A stretch of DNA of 64,000 nucleotides from Vibrio mediterranei (GTDB lineage Bacteria > Pseudomonadota > Gammaproteobacteria > Enterobacterales > Vibrionaceae): positions 620,001 through 684,000 of the forward strand of contig NZ_FLLQ01000001.1 in assembly GCF_900088415.1 (NCBI RefSeq), in the 5' to 3' direction. Under the pieces are notes generated by a model, which saw only the letters and a list, made by a program, of their open reading frames with translations, ran no database searches and was not told where the DNA came from. The translations under genes were made by a program, and so were the position numbers. How positions within the stretch are numbered: the first letter of the stretch is position 1; every line of letters starts with the position of its first letter. Shown one piece after another: positions 56,488-64,000 of the stretch.

Positions 56488-57387
56488 ATGGCTATCAACA
56501 AATCGCTAAAGTACTTCTTAGCAGTCGCAAAGCATGGCAACATCAAACGAGCCTCTGATGAACTGTTTATCAGCCAACCGTCTTTGACATCCGCGATAAA
56601 AAAATTGGAATCCGAAATGGGCGCACCTCTATTTAATCGATTATCGAAAGGTGTTGAACTCACACCATATGGCCAGAAATTTCGGGCGTTTGCGCAGGAA
56701 CAGCAGGAACAATACTTCTCTCTCAAACATCAGTTTAATGACATGCAACAACGCCAGTTCGGCAAGATTAAAATCGGTACTGGAGAAGTATGGTGGGAAC
56801 GATTTGTACGTCAATCGGTAAAGGATTATCAGTCATTAAACCCAGCAAATTCGTTTCATCTCGAGTTTGGTAATAACCTCTCCCTACTGAGCCACCTCAC
56901 AAGAGGTGATATAGATTTATTTATAGGTCATGAGGTATTGGAACTCTCTGACGACTGCCGTGTAGCCTTCCAACCTCTTTTCCAAGATTACGAAGCAACC
57001 TACGTATCACAACAACACCCGTTAGCGAAATCGAATGCAGAGCCAAACGAGATAGATCAGTTTCCATTGCTTCGAGTGACACCGAACCACCCCCGACACC
57101 AATCCGTGCTGTCTAATGGCCTACCTCATGATGGCTCTCTAGAAAAACGTGTTGTCTACGATGTAGACTCTGTATTAGCCAGTATAGACATGCTTCATAT
57201 GACTCAAGCAGTTATGCCATACAGTCACAGAGCGGAACAGTGGTTAGCGAGCTTAGGTTTGAAAGCCTGCCATATTGATAGGCAAAAAGTAGGTAATATC
57301 GGGATTTATACCAAGCTTGGTGAACATAAAAACAGCGTGAACGAGCTAATTTACCTTTTGAAACAGAATGTTGAATCAATAGTCTAG
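56488..57387 (+). CDS. LysR-family regulator divergent from the glucosidase
   Basis: 299 residues from the ATG at 56488; the frame extends upstream but without family similarity. LysR helix-turn-helix (NIKRASDELFISQPSLTSAIKKLESEM) is clear. The 118-bp gap to the glucosidase start is AT-rich and typical of a shared LysR control region. Confidence 0.9.
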   Translation: MAINKSLKYFLAVAKHGNIKRASDELFISQPSLTSAIKKLESEMGAPLFNRLSKGVELTPYGQKFRAFAQEQQEQYFSLKHQFNDMQQRQFGKIKIGTGEVWWERFVRQSVKDYQSLNPANSFHLEFGNNLSLLSHLTRGDIDLFIGHEVLELSDDCRVAFQPLFQDYEATYVSQQHPLAKSNAEPNEIDQFPLLRVTPNHPRHQSVLSNGLPHDGSLEKRVVYDVDSVLASIDMLHMTQAVMPYSHRAEQWLASLGLKACHIDRQKVGNIGIYTKLGEHKNSVNELIYLLKQNVESIV

Positions 57388-57486
57388 TTTGTCAATTCAC
57401 TGTCAAGTCACGCAACTGTCATTTTTCTTTCATTAAAGTTTGATGTAATCGCCAAACTTTAATGCCAAAAGAGATAGGAGCTCGGC

Positions 57487-57735
57487 TTGACCCTCAACGA
57501 CATCACGTTAAGTGAAACAACACTTACTAACTTAAAATCTGTCGAGTACCAATGGATCAGAACGATGTATGTGGAAGGTTATCAAAGAGACGAGATCAAT
57601 CACTACATCAAAGCGTGCTTTGGTGGCGACGATGTCTTTGCTGATTTGTTACAGCGAGTCGCACTGGAGCAAGAAAGTCTTTACGTTCTGCTCCAGTACG
57701 TGGGATGCGCACCCTCTAGTCGTGAACTAAGTTAG
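57487..57735 (+). CDS. Small protein of unknown function
   Basis: 82 residues from a TTG at 57487 with AGGAG at a good distance. Soluble, helical, with two cysteines. Its last 20 bp overlap the end of the convergent CDF gene. No family is recognised. A real gene is likely because of the ribosome-binding site, but expression is unproven. Confidence 0.6.
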   Translation: MTLNDITLSETTLTNLKSVEYQWIRTMYVEGYQRDEINHYIKACFGGDDVFADLLQRVALEQESLYVLLQYVGCAPSSRELS

Positions 57736-58639
57736 TCTCACTTGCTGCTGTTGGTGAGCGTTTAAGGATGACGTCTACCTCGGTCATGGTGTAAGGCTTA
57801 TCTACTTTAGCCCTCAAATCATCAACAAATCGTTCATAGCTCTTGAATGTCATCGATTCACGCTTAGGATCCACATACACAGACACCCAAGTTTTTCGAC
57901 CAAGTTTAGCAATAAAGATATCGACAATCTCAATCTCATACTCCTGAGCTAAACCTTTCAGACCGCGATAAATCGGCTTAGTGTGCTCTATCGGAGGCAT
58001 GGCTAAGGTGAGTTCACGCATACCATTTTTGATAAGTTTGATTGGGTCACTAATGAAGGCCAAACTAAATAGCACAACAAGAATTTGGTCGATATAGCGT
58101 GCTACCCATCCGAACGATGTTCCTTGAATCAACATCACCAAGATCAGTGCTACCCCAATAGCTCCCGAAATGATTCCATTGATAAACCAAGCGTTCTTTT
58201 CTGCCTTAAGAATGTCGGAGTTTGACTGTTTGTGTCCTAGGTGACAAATCCAATAGAGAAAAGCACACAACGCCACGGCAGGAAAGACGTAAATTGCCAT
58301 TAAACTCAGTGCCGGCTCACGGCCTCCTGCAAGAATAACCGGAATATTACTACCGACTGCGAACGCAATAAGTATTAATATAGTAATGCCTTTGATGACA
58401 ACAATAAGTGGCTCAAAGGCAAAGAAACCCATCGGGTAGTTTCGTGATGTACCAGATTCAGTTAACTTTGCAATGCGCAGAGAGGCGAAAGACACCACCG
58501 CTGATAATAGGTTAAACGAGGCGTCAAGCAAGATGGCGCTTGAGCCAGAAATCATTGCCATTAAACCGCCCCACAGCGCTAACAGGCCTGCCCCAACGGC
58601 TGAATAAATTAAGGCTTTCGATTCCGTGATTCTTGTCAT
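57716..58639 (-). CDS. Cation diffusion facilitator (CDF) family protein with altered metal site
   Basis: 307 residues with about six membrane segments and a cytoplasmic C-terminal domain (from about residue 218). The fold is CDF (SGSSAILLDASFNLLSAVVSFASLRIA). The usual four metal ligands in segments 2 and 5 (D, D, H, D) appear here as D, N, A, N (LLDASFN and NAWFINGIIS, by my alignment to YiiP). Zinc or other divalent-metal transport through the normal site is therefore in doubt. The protein may carry another ion or use a different site. Confidence 0.82.
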   Translation of the reverse strand: MTRITESKALIYSAVGAGLLALWGGLMAMISGSSAILLDASFNLLSAVVSFASLRIAKLTESGTSRNYPMGFFAFEPLIVVIKGITILILIAFAVGSNIPVILAGGREPALSLMAIYVFPAVALCAFLYWICHLGHKQSNSDILKAEKNAWFINGIISGAIGVALILVMLIQGTSFGWVARYIDQILVVLFSLAFISDPIKLIKNGMRELTLAMPPIEHTKPIYRGLKGLAQEYEIEIVDIFIAKLGRKTWVSVYVDPKRESMTFKSYERFVDDLRAKVDKPYTMTEVDVILKRSPTAASETNLVHD

Positions 58640-58845
58640 CTGATTCTCCCTTTTTCAGACAAACTGGCTACCTATTTCAGGTCTGTTAAAACTTATAACA
58701 CACCAAGCACAGACTGCCTACGACAACACAAGCCAACTGCTGCTTTTAACAGCATTAATTGTCAATAATAACAATAGGTAATGAACGGACGTACGGCTAT
58801 TCCTATTAGGTCACAATTTAATGGACGAAAAGAATTGATGGCTAG

Positions 58846-58996
58846 AAAAGAAAACGCCCGAGACTAAGCTCAGGCATCGGTTACAAGAAACTGTTATTCG
58901 TGATAGTAAGGAATCCTGGTAACAGCCAGCTATACGTAACACCAGTGATCTTATCTGACTTGTCGGCGGCCAAACCAATTGAGTGTCAAACAAGAC
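58846..58996 (-). ncRNA. micX: Possible 3'-UTR small RNA downstream of malG (MicX-like)
   Basis: On the minus strand, after the malG terminator, a segment of about 150 bases ends in a second hairpin (GCCTGAG/CTCGGGC, 58857-58876) with a T-rich tail. In V. cholerae the MicX small RNA, as I recall, comes from the 3' end of VCA0943, the malG gene. Identity is inferred from position and the paired terminators; the sequence was not compared. Confidence 0.4.
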
Positions 58997-59024
58997 AAAA
59001 AAACGGGTGACCTTGCGATCACCC
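58997..59024 (-). terminator. Terminator of malEFG
   Basis: GGGTGA and TCACCC enclose eight bases just after the malG stop codon, followed on the minus strand by seven T residues. An efficient intrinsic terminator. Confidence 0.85.
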
Positions 59025-59033
59025 TTATCGTTA

Positions 59034-59924
59034 TTATCCTTTAACACCACCAGCTGTGAGGCCACCCACTAACCAGCGCTGCGCAAGTAAGAATACGATT
59101 GTGATAGGTAATGCTGACAATACCGCCGCTGCCGCGAAGTCGCCCCATAAATAGTTCTGAGGGTACAGATATTGCTGCATACCAACCGCTAATGTGTATG
59201 AGTTTACATCAGAAAGCAGTAATGATGCTACTGGTACTTCACCCACAACCCCAATAAACGACAGGATAAAGACTACCGCTAGAATTGGCACAGACAGTGG
59301 CAATAGTACTAAGCGGAACGCCTGCCAAGGAGTCGCACCATCTAGTGCTGCGGCTTCTTCTAACGAGTTATCAATCGTTTCAAAGTAGCCTTTAATCGTC
59401 CATACGTGCAGTGCAATACCGCCTAAGTAGGAGAAGATAAGACCACCATGCGTGTTCAATCCTAAGAAAGGAATGTACTGACCGAGCTTGTCGAATAGTG
59501 CATATAACGCAACCAACGCTAGTACTGCCGGGAACATTTGGAAGATCATCATCGCTTTAAGAATCGTGCTCTTTCCTGGGAAACGCATACGTGCAAAAGC
59601 ATAAGCTGACGTTGTTGACAGAGCCACAATCAAAATCGATGAGATGCCTGCTACTTTCACCGAGTTCCACAGCCAAGTTAATACTGGGAATGGCGGCGGT
59701 GTTACCGAACCATCTGCATTGGTCACAGAGAACCCTAGCGCCAGTTTCCAGTGCTCTAGCGATGGGTTATCCGGAATCAGACTACCTGTCGCAAAGTTAC
59801 CTTCGCGGAAAGAGATTGCGATTACCATCAACAGTGGGAAGATAATAAGTGATAGGAACACCCAAAGTGCAATATGGGTTGCCCACACTCGGTATTTTAA
59901 TGATTTACCTTGTACCATTGGCAT
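59034..59924 (-). CDS. malG: Maltose/maltodextrin ABC permease MalG
   Basis: 296 residues, six membrane segments. The EAA loop that contacts MalK is [22 protein letters not shown]. The C terminus [10 protein letters not shown] is typical. Forms the MalF-MalG-MalK2 importer for maltodextrins. Eleven bases separate it from malF; a terminator follows at once. Confidence 0.96.
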   Translation of the reverse strand: MPMVQGKSLKYRVWATHIALWVFLSLIIFPLLMVIAISFREGNFATGSLIPDNPSLEHWKLALGFSVTNADGSVTPPPFPVLTWLWNSVKVAGISSILIVALSTTSAYAFARMRFPGKSTILKAMMIFQMFPAVLALVALYALFDKLGQYIPFLGLNTHGGLIFSYLGGIALHVWTIKGYFETIDNSLEEAAALDGATPWQAFRLVLLPLSVPILAVVFILSFIGVVGEVPVASLLLSDVNSYTLAVGMQQYLYPQNYLWGDFAAAAVLSALPITIVFLLAQRWLVGGLTAGGVKG

Positions 59925-59935
59925 CGTGATATTCC

Positions 59936-61507
59936 TTAATCTTGCTCAAGTTTAGTGAAACGTAAGTTGAGTAGAGCTAACGCGCCAACCAATAGGAAGA
60001 TAAGCGTTGCAATCGCACTTGCTAGACCGAAGTCTTGACCACCCGAACCTTCAAACGCGATACGGTAGGTATAGCTTACTAGTAGGTCGGTATAACCCGC
60101 TGGCTCAGAGGTGCCAATCATGTTTGGACCACCTTGAGTCAATAGCTGAATCATTACAAAGTTGTTGAAGTTGAAAGCAAAACTTGCAATCAAAAGCGGC
60201 GTTAATGGTTTGATCATCAATGGCAAAGTAACGCGTGTAAAGTTATGGATGAAGTTTGCTCCATCAATCGCCGATGCTTCATACAAATCATCTGGAATCG
60301 CTTTTAGTAGACCCATACATAGGATCATCATGTAAGGGAAACCAAGCCAAGTGTTAACAATTAACACCATGGTTTTCGCTAGAATTGGGTCAGAGAACCA
60401 GCTTGGACTGATACCAAATAGGCTCTGTAACACCATATTGATTTCACCAAAGCTTTGGTTGAATAGACCTTTAAAGATAAGGATTGAGATAAACGCTGGG
60501 ACCGCATATGGAAGAATAAGCAGTACGCGATACACCGCACGTCCTTTCAGTTCCTCCCACTGAACCACACTAGCCAACACCATACCGATGACCAGAGTAA
60601 AGATCACAGTCAATACTGAGAACACAACCGTCCAGATAAAGATGCTAATAAACGGCTCTTTAATACCATCGTCTTTCCAAACACGCTCAAAGTTGTGCGT
60701 ACCGATATCAACGATGAAACCCGGAGAAACCGTATTACCAGTAAACTCTCCATTTGTATCAATAGGCTGATAGAAACCAACTTCCATATTCGGACGGAAT
60801 GTCTCACCCGTCTTGTTGTTCAGAAGATCGTCAGTACCCTCAATTTTGCTAAATAACGGTTGTACCGACGCGAACTTACGTAGGCCACTCATTCGAATAT
60901 CAGCGCCATCTGGCATGTGAAGATCGATAGTATTTAGCGTAGAACGATTTTGAATGATCGCCTTAATTTTCTCTTTTTCACCCGACTGAGACTGAGCTTC
61001 AGAAAGGTCATATTCTGCTTTAGGACTTGAGATATCAAACTCAGGCGTGACAAGCAGTTGGTCACCGTCTTTAACGTAAATACGATGGCCATTATCCGTT
61101 TTATACAAATCAAAAGAGAAGCTTTCACCGCTTTGGAATGTGCGCTGCATTAAGACACTTTGTGCCCTATCCAAAGAGAGTTGGTTTTTCGCACTGTAGT
61201 TAGTGAAAGCGAGTCCGACGGTATACGCTAATGGGAAAAGAATAAAGAGAATCATGCCCGCAATACCTGGATAGATATAGCGGTGAGCGTAAGTTTTCTT
61301 ACTGCCGAAAATATAGAGTGCCAGAGCGGTTAAGATCACAGTGAGCATTGCAAAAGCAAGCTCACCGCGTGAATACATAAGAATGGTCGCGTAACCGTTA
61401 ACTAGACCAACTGAGCCAAGAAGTCCCCACTTAATGAATACTTTCTTGCTGCTCGGAACTGTAGCGGTTGTTGCTGACATGGCATCTGTACCTTGAACTG
61501 ACTGCAT
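59936..61507 (-). CDS. malF: Maltose/maltodextrin ABC permease MalF
   Basis: 523 residues with eight membrane segments. The large periplasmic P2 loop (residues about 90-275) that clasps MalE is present. The EAA loop is [22 protein letters not shown], and the block [23 protein letters not shown] matches E. coli MalF. Start at 61507; an ATG nine codons in is possible. Preceded by a hairpin after malE. Confidence 0.96.
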   Translation of the reverse strand: MQSVQGTDAMSATTATVPSSKKVFIKWGLLGSVGLVNGYATILMYSRGELAFAMLTVILTALALYIFGSKKTYAHRYIYPGIAGMILFILFPLAYTVGLAFTNYSAKNQLSLDRAQSVLMQRTFQSGESFSFDLYKTDNGHRIYVKDGDQLLVTPEFDISSPKAEYDLSEAQSQSGEKEKIKAIIQNRSTLNTIDLHMPDGADIRMSGLRKFASVQPLFSKIEGTDDLLNNKTGETFRPNMEVGFYQPIDTNGEFTGNTVSPGFIVDIGTHNFERVWKDDGIKEPFISIFIWTVVFSVLTVIFTLVIGMVLASVVQWEELKGRAVYRVLLILPYAVPAFISILIFKGLFNQSFGEINMVLQSLFGISPSWFSDPILAKTMVLIVNTWLGFPYMMILCMGLLKAIPDDLYEASAIDGANFIHNFTRVTLPLMIKPLTPLLIASFAFNFNNFVMIQLLTQGGPNMIGTSEPAGYTDLLVSYTYRIAFEGSGGQDFGLASAIATLIFLLVGALALLNLRFTKLEQD

Positions 61508-61544
61508 AAAAGGACCTGCTAGCGATAATACAAAAATAGAAAAG

Positions 61545-61566
61545 AAGGAGGGGTTGCCCCCTCCTT
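61545..61566 (-). terminator. Attenuator-like hairpin between malE and malF
   Basis: AAGGAGGGG and CCCCTCCTT enclose four bases. On the minus strand it is followed by CTTTTCTATTTTTG. It should partly end transcription after malE, so that the binding protein is made in excess over the permease, as the palindromic unit does in E. coli. Confidence 0.7.
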
Positions 61567-61591
61567 AAAAGGGTAGTTCTAATATCAATTG

Positions 61592-62773
61592 TTACTTAGT
61601 CATTTGCTTTTCTGCATCTGCTACAGCAGCATCAACAGTCTGACGTCCATCAACTACGTTTACGATAGCGTTTTTAGCCGATGCCCAGAACGCGCTCATT
61701 TGTGGAACGTTTGGCATGATTTCACCGTTCATCGCGTTGTCCATTGTCGCCGCGATACGCTCATCAGCACCTAGTTCTTCTTGGAAAGACGTTAGTGCAA
61801 CAGCGCCTAGTGGCTTGTCGTTGTTGACTTGACGTAGGCCATCATTAGTCAGTAGATAGTTCTCTAGGAATTCAACCGCTAGGTCACGGTTAGGTGATGC
61901 AGTGCTGATACCGGCAGTTAGTACGCCAACGAAAGGCTTAGATGCTTGACCGTTGAACTTAGGAAGAGTAGCAACACCATAGTTGATGCCAGACTTTTCG
62001 ATATTCGCCCAAGACCATGGACCGTTGATCGTCATCGCAGTCTTACCTTGGTTAAACGCAGACTCAGATACTGAGTAATCCATATCTGCCGAGATAACAC
62101 CTTTGTCGACAAGACCTTTCACAAATGAAAGTGCGTCTTTCACGCCTTCTTTAGCAATACCTGCGTCTTTAACGTCATAAGTACCACCATTGTATTTGAA
62201 TGCATAACCGCCATCAGCCGCCATTAATGGCCACGTGAAGTACGGTTCTTTTAGGTTCCACATAATTGCCGACTTGCCATCTTTTGCAAGTTTCGCATTC
62301 AATGCTTCTACTTCTTCCCAAGTCTTCGGTGGGTTAGAAACCAAGTCTTTGTTGTAAATTAGAGATAGGGATTCAACCGCTACTGGGTAACCGATAATCT
62401 TGCCATCGTACTTAACTGCATCCCATGCAAAATCAATGATGCCTTCTTTAACTTCTTTAGAAGGTTTGATTTCAGCTAGCAAACCTGCTTGAGCATACTC
62501 ACCGAAACGGTCATGAGCCCAAAACACGATATCAGGACCGTCACCAGTCGCTGCAACTTGAGGGAAGCGGCTCTCTAGACCATCAGGGTGAGCAACTGTC
62601 ACTTTAATACCTGTGTCTTCTTCGAACTTCTTACCTACTTCTGCAAGACCGTTATAACCTTTATCACCATTGATCCAAATAGTGAGTTGTCCTTCTTCGA
62701 TAGCAGCATTTGCACCAAAAGAACCAAGAGCAACTAGTGTACCTAGAGCTACAGTGCTTAGGGCTTTTTTCAT
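61592..62773 (-). CDS. malE: Maltose/maltodextrin-binding protein MalE
   Basis: 393 residues from the ATG at 62773 (AAGGAT seven bases upstream); a second ATG two codons earlier is less likely. Signal peptide ends near ANA (about residue 23). Mature opening [35 protein letters not shown] matches E. coli MalE. It presents maltodextrins to MalFGK2. Heads the malEFG operon, divergent from malK. Confidence 0.96.
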   Translation of the reverse strand: MKKALSTVALGTLVALGSFGANAAIEEGQLTIWINGDKGYNGLAEVGKKFEEDTGIKVTVAHPDGLESRFPQVAATGDGPDIVFWAHDRFGEYAQAGLLAEIKPSKEVKEGIIDFAWDAVKYDGKIIGYPVAVESLSLIYNKDLVSNPPKTWEEVEALNAKLAKDGKSAIMWNLKEPYFTWPLMAADGGYAFKYNGGTYDVKDAGIAKEGVKDALSFVKGLVDKGVISADMDYSVSESAFNQGKTAMTINGPWSWANIEKSGINYGVATLPKFNGQASKPFVGVLTAGISTASPNRDLAVEFLENYLLTNDGLRQVNNDKPLGAVALTSFQEELGADERIAATMDNAMNGEIMPNVPQMSAFWASAKNAIVNVVDGRQTVDAAVADAEKQMTK

Positions 62774-62863
62774 GTTCATATCCTTTTTATAGTTTTGATC
62801 GCAGGGTCATCCAGAGGATTTTCCTAAATTTCGATGAGTATCATCTAAAAAATACAGCAAGGT

Positions 62864-63082
62864 CTCATCCTCCTACTCTCTACGCCCTTTGGAGTAGCAA
62901 TGATTTCCGTGATCTCTGTCGGCAAGAACTATAGATCAACATCACAAAACAATCTTCTGTTGTGACATGTTTCACCATTATGAGGAGTAATTATTTGAAC
63001 TGGATCTCATATGGCTTTTCTACTCCCCTAACCCCTCCTCCTTTCCTACTCCCCCCACAATTATTTTTATCAGGAGGATGTA
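62864..63082. promoter_or_regulatory. malE-malK control region with MalT-box-like repeats
   Basis: Repeats related to the MalT box GGGGA(T/G)GAGG are read on the minus strand: GAGGATGAGA near 62864, GGGGAGTAGA at 63019-63028 and GGGGAGTAGG at 63045-63054, with GGAGGAGGGG between the last two. This cluster probably binds the MalT activator. The exact boxes need a matrix search. Confidence 0.5.
62961..62976. promoter_or_regulatory. CRP-binding site in the malE-malK region
   Basis: TGTGACATGTTTCACC matches the CRP consensus TGTGA-N6-TCACA at nine of ten core positions. In E. coli CRP helps MalT activate this divergent region. Confidence 0.6.
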
Positions 63083-63217
63083 CGACTTACACGAATCAAG
63101 GAAACTGCAGTCATCCAAGAGTGGATGGTAAGAACCCTTTACCAGTAAGAGCCATGTGCTCCTTGAGTTTCATACGAAACACATGCTGGGTTTGCATCGC
63201 CGGACTCGCCAAGTAGT

Positions 63218-63338
63218 CATAAATTGAAGTACTAGTGGTAATTTATTTTACGGGGGAGAACTTCAATTTATGTCGGGGGATACTAGCGAAGTCTTGGCTT
63301 TGAGGGTGGCGCCATATCGTACAGCGCCGCCCTTTTTT
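63218..63338 (+). ncRNA. Hairpin-terminator unit between malE and malK (possible small RNA or attenuator)
   Basis: Perfect 13-base arms, CATAAATTGAAGT (63218-63230) and ACTTCAATTTATG (63260-63272), form a long stem. About 30 bases later GGGTGGCGC/GCGCCGCCC (63304-63332) plus six T residues make a strong terminator. A TATAAT -10 box at 63450 could then drive malK. So this unit may be a separate RNA rather than malK leader. It could also be a regulated attenuator. No coding frame is convincing. Confidence 0.45.
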
Positions 63339-63449
63339 CTTTCCATCAGGGGCTAGATAGACAATCAAAGGACAAGGCCTTTTAACAAAATCGAGCAATA
63401 CCCTAATCACTTACCAATTTCCTACTATTATTACCTGTCGACTTATCTC

Positions 63450-63455
63450 TATAAT
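63450..63455 (+). promoter_or_regulatory. Possible -10 box of malK
   Basis: Perfect TATAAT 42 bp before the malK start and beyond the terminator at 63304-63338. No good -35 hexamer is seen, as expected for an activator-dependent promoter. Confidence 0.4.
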
Positions 63456-63496
63456 GACCGACAGAAAGATATAAAAATGAATCGAGGACGAGCTAC

Positions 63497-64000
63497 ATGG
63501 CGAGTGTCACGTTAAAAAATGTTAGTAAAGCGTACGGCGACGTACTGATCTCCAAGAATGTCGACCTAGAAATCAACGAAGGCGAGTTTGTTGTCTTTGT
63601 CGGTCCATCAGGTTGTGGTAAATCAACTCTACTACGTTGTATCGCAGGTTTAGAAGACATCACGTCCGGTGATTTGTATATTGGTGATGAGCGCATGAAT
63701 GATGTAGAACCATCAAAGCGCGGCGTAGGTATGGTATTCCAATCTTATGCACTCTACCCTCACCTTAATCTTTACGACAATATGTCGTTTGGCCTTAAAC
63801 TCGCTAAAGCAGATAAAGCAGAAATCGACCGCCGTGTTGAACATGCTGCTGAAATTCTACAATTAGGCCATCTATTAGAGCGTCAGCCTAAAGCACTTTC
63901 TGGTGGTCAACGCCAGCGTGTAGCGATTGGTCGTACTTTGGTATCTCAGCCTAATGTATTTTTGCTAGATGAACCCCTGTCTAACCTTGATGCAGCGCTG
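63497..64000 (+). CDS. malK: Maltose/maltodextrin ABC transporter ATPase MalK, N-terminal part (cut by window edge)
   Basis: 168 residues to the window edge. Walker [11 protein letters not shown]-loop [12 protein letters not shown] signature [13 protein letters not shown] and Walker [14 protein letters not shown] are all present. The 200-residue regulatory domain that binds MalT and IIA-Glc would follow outside. It hydrolyses ATP to drive MalFG. Divergent from malEFG across 723 bp. Confidence 0.96.
   Translation, partial: MASVTLKNVSKAYGDVLISKNVDLEINEGEFVVFVGPSGCGKSTLLRCIAGLEDITSGDLYIGDERMNDVEPSKRGVGMVFQSYALYPHLNLYDNMSFGLKLAKADKAEIDRRVEHAAEILQLGHLLERQPKALSGGQRQRVAIGRTLVSQPNVFLLDEPLSNLDAAL

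Noticed and set aside
4558..58777. Same 16-mer TCAATAATAACAATAG upstream of the cytochrome gene and the CDF gene (4558 and 58762)
   Set aside because: Two copies of an AT-rich 16-mer in 64 kb can occur by chance; no other support for a shared regulator.
62962..63216. Open frame of 84 codons between malE and malK
   Set aside because: It covers the MalT-like repeats, and its composition is not protein-like.
1..64000. CRISPR arrays, insertion sequences, integrases, tRNA or rRNA genes
   Set aside because: None found on reading both strands, although a tRNA search program was not run.

Overview
The window is a gene-dense stretch of a Vibrio genome and reads like the second chromosome. Support comes from the CAI-1 quorum-sensing pair cqsA/cqsS, which is specific to Vibrio and its relatives, next to a ClcA channel; from a divergent SorC-type regulator with transaldolase and transketolase; and from a malEFG/malK locus. 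All of these are chromosome II genes in V. cholerae as I recall it. Base composition and codon use look even throughout. I see no tRNA, rRNA, insertion sequence, integrase or CRISPR array, so this is mostly native chromosome with lineage-specific accessory genes.

Layout. 1-6.7 kb, all minus: the end of a MoxR/DUF58/DUF4381 cluster, an eight-haem periplasmic cytochrome with TPRs, and a CobW GTPase in an operon with an AraC-type regulator. 7-13 kb: clcA, a TDT/SLAC1 transporter, cqsA, and convergent cqsS. 13-17.9 kb: folE, the operon moeA-moeB-small membrane protein-sseA, and a VOC protein divergent from a LysR gene. 18.9-23.3 kb: SorC regulator, tal and tkt. 23.5-36 kb is a signalling-rich block: a periplasmic molybdopterin-domain-like protein with a degenerate GGDEF protein, an NspS/MbaA-like polyamine sensor pair, a ligand-sensing diguanylate cyclase, two transport/regulator genes, a racemase and a chemoreceptor. 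36-42.5 kb: an NSS transporter, a DnaQ-like exonuclease, EamA transporters, a tandem pair of stand-alone CSS-domain proteins, and a MerR regulator. 42.6-47.7 kb: a lactose/cellobiose-type PTS (IIB, IIC, IIA) with a divergent second IIC and a LacI regulator, built around a 40-bp perfect palindrome. 50-64 kb: alpha-glucan utilisation, with a cytoplasmic GH13 amylase, an orphan MalE paralogue, psiE, an oligo-1,6-glucosidase with its LysR gene, malEFG and the start of malK.

The genes group into three working themes. The first is signalling: CAI-1 quorum sensing plus at least four proteins linked to cyclic-di-GMP or its sensory domains. The second is carbohydrate uptake: a PTS for beta-linked or similar disaccharides and an ABC system for maltodextrins, each with its own regulator and hydrolases. 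The third is cofactor synthesis: GTP cyclohydrolase I and molybdopterin maturation.

The most unusual non-coding signals are the 40-bp palindrome between the two PTS IIC transcription units; a self-contained hairpin-plus-terminator unit between malE and malK that may be a small RNA or attenuator; a second terminator-bounded segment after malG that may be the MicX small RNA; and a terminator-bearing leader before cobW. I found no convincing wholly new multi-gene system. The best novelty candidates are these RNA/operator elements, the tandem CSS proteins without an EAL domain, and the NspS/MbaA-like pair.
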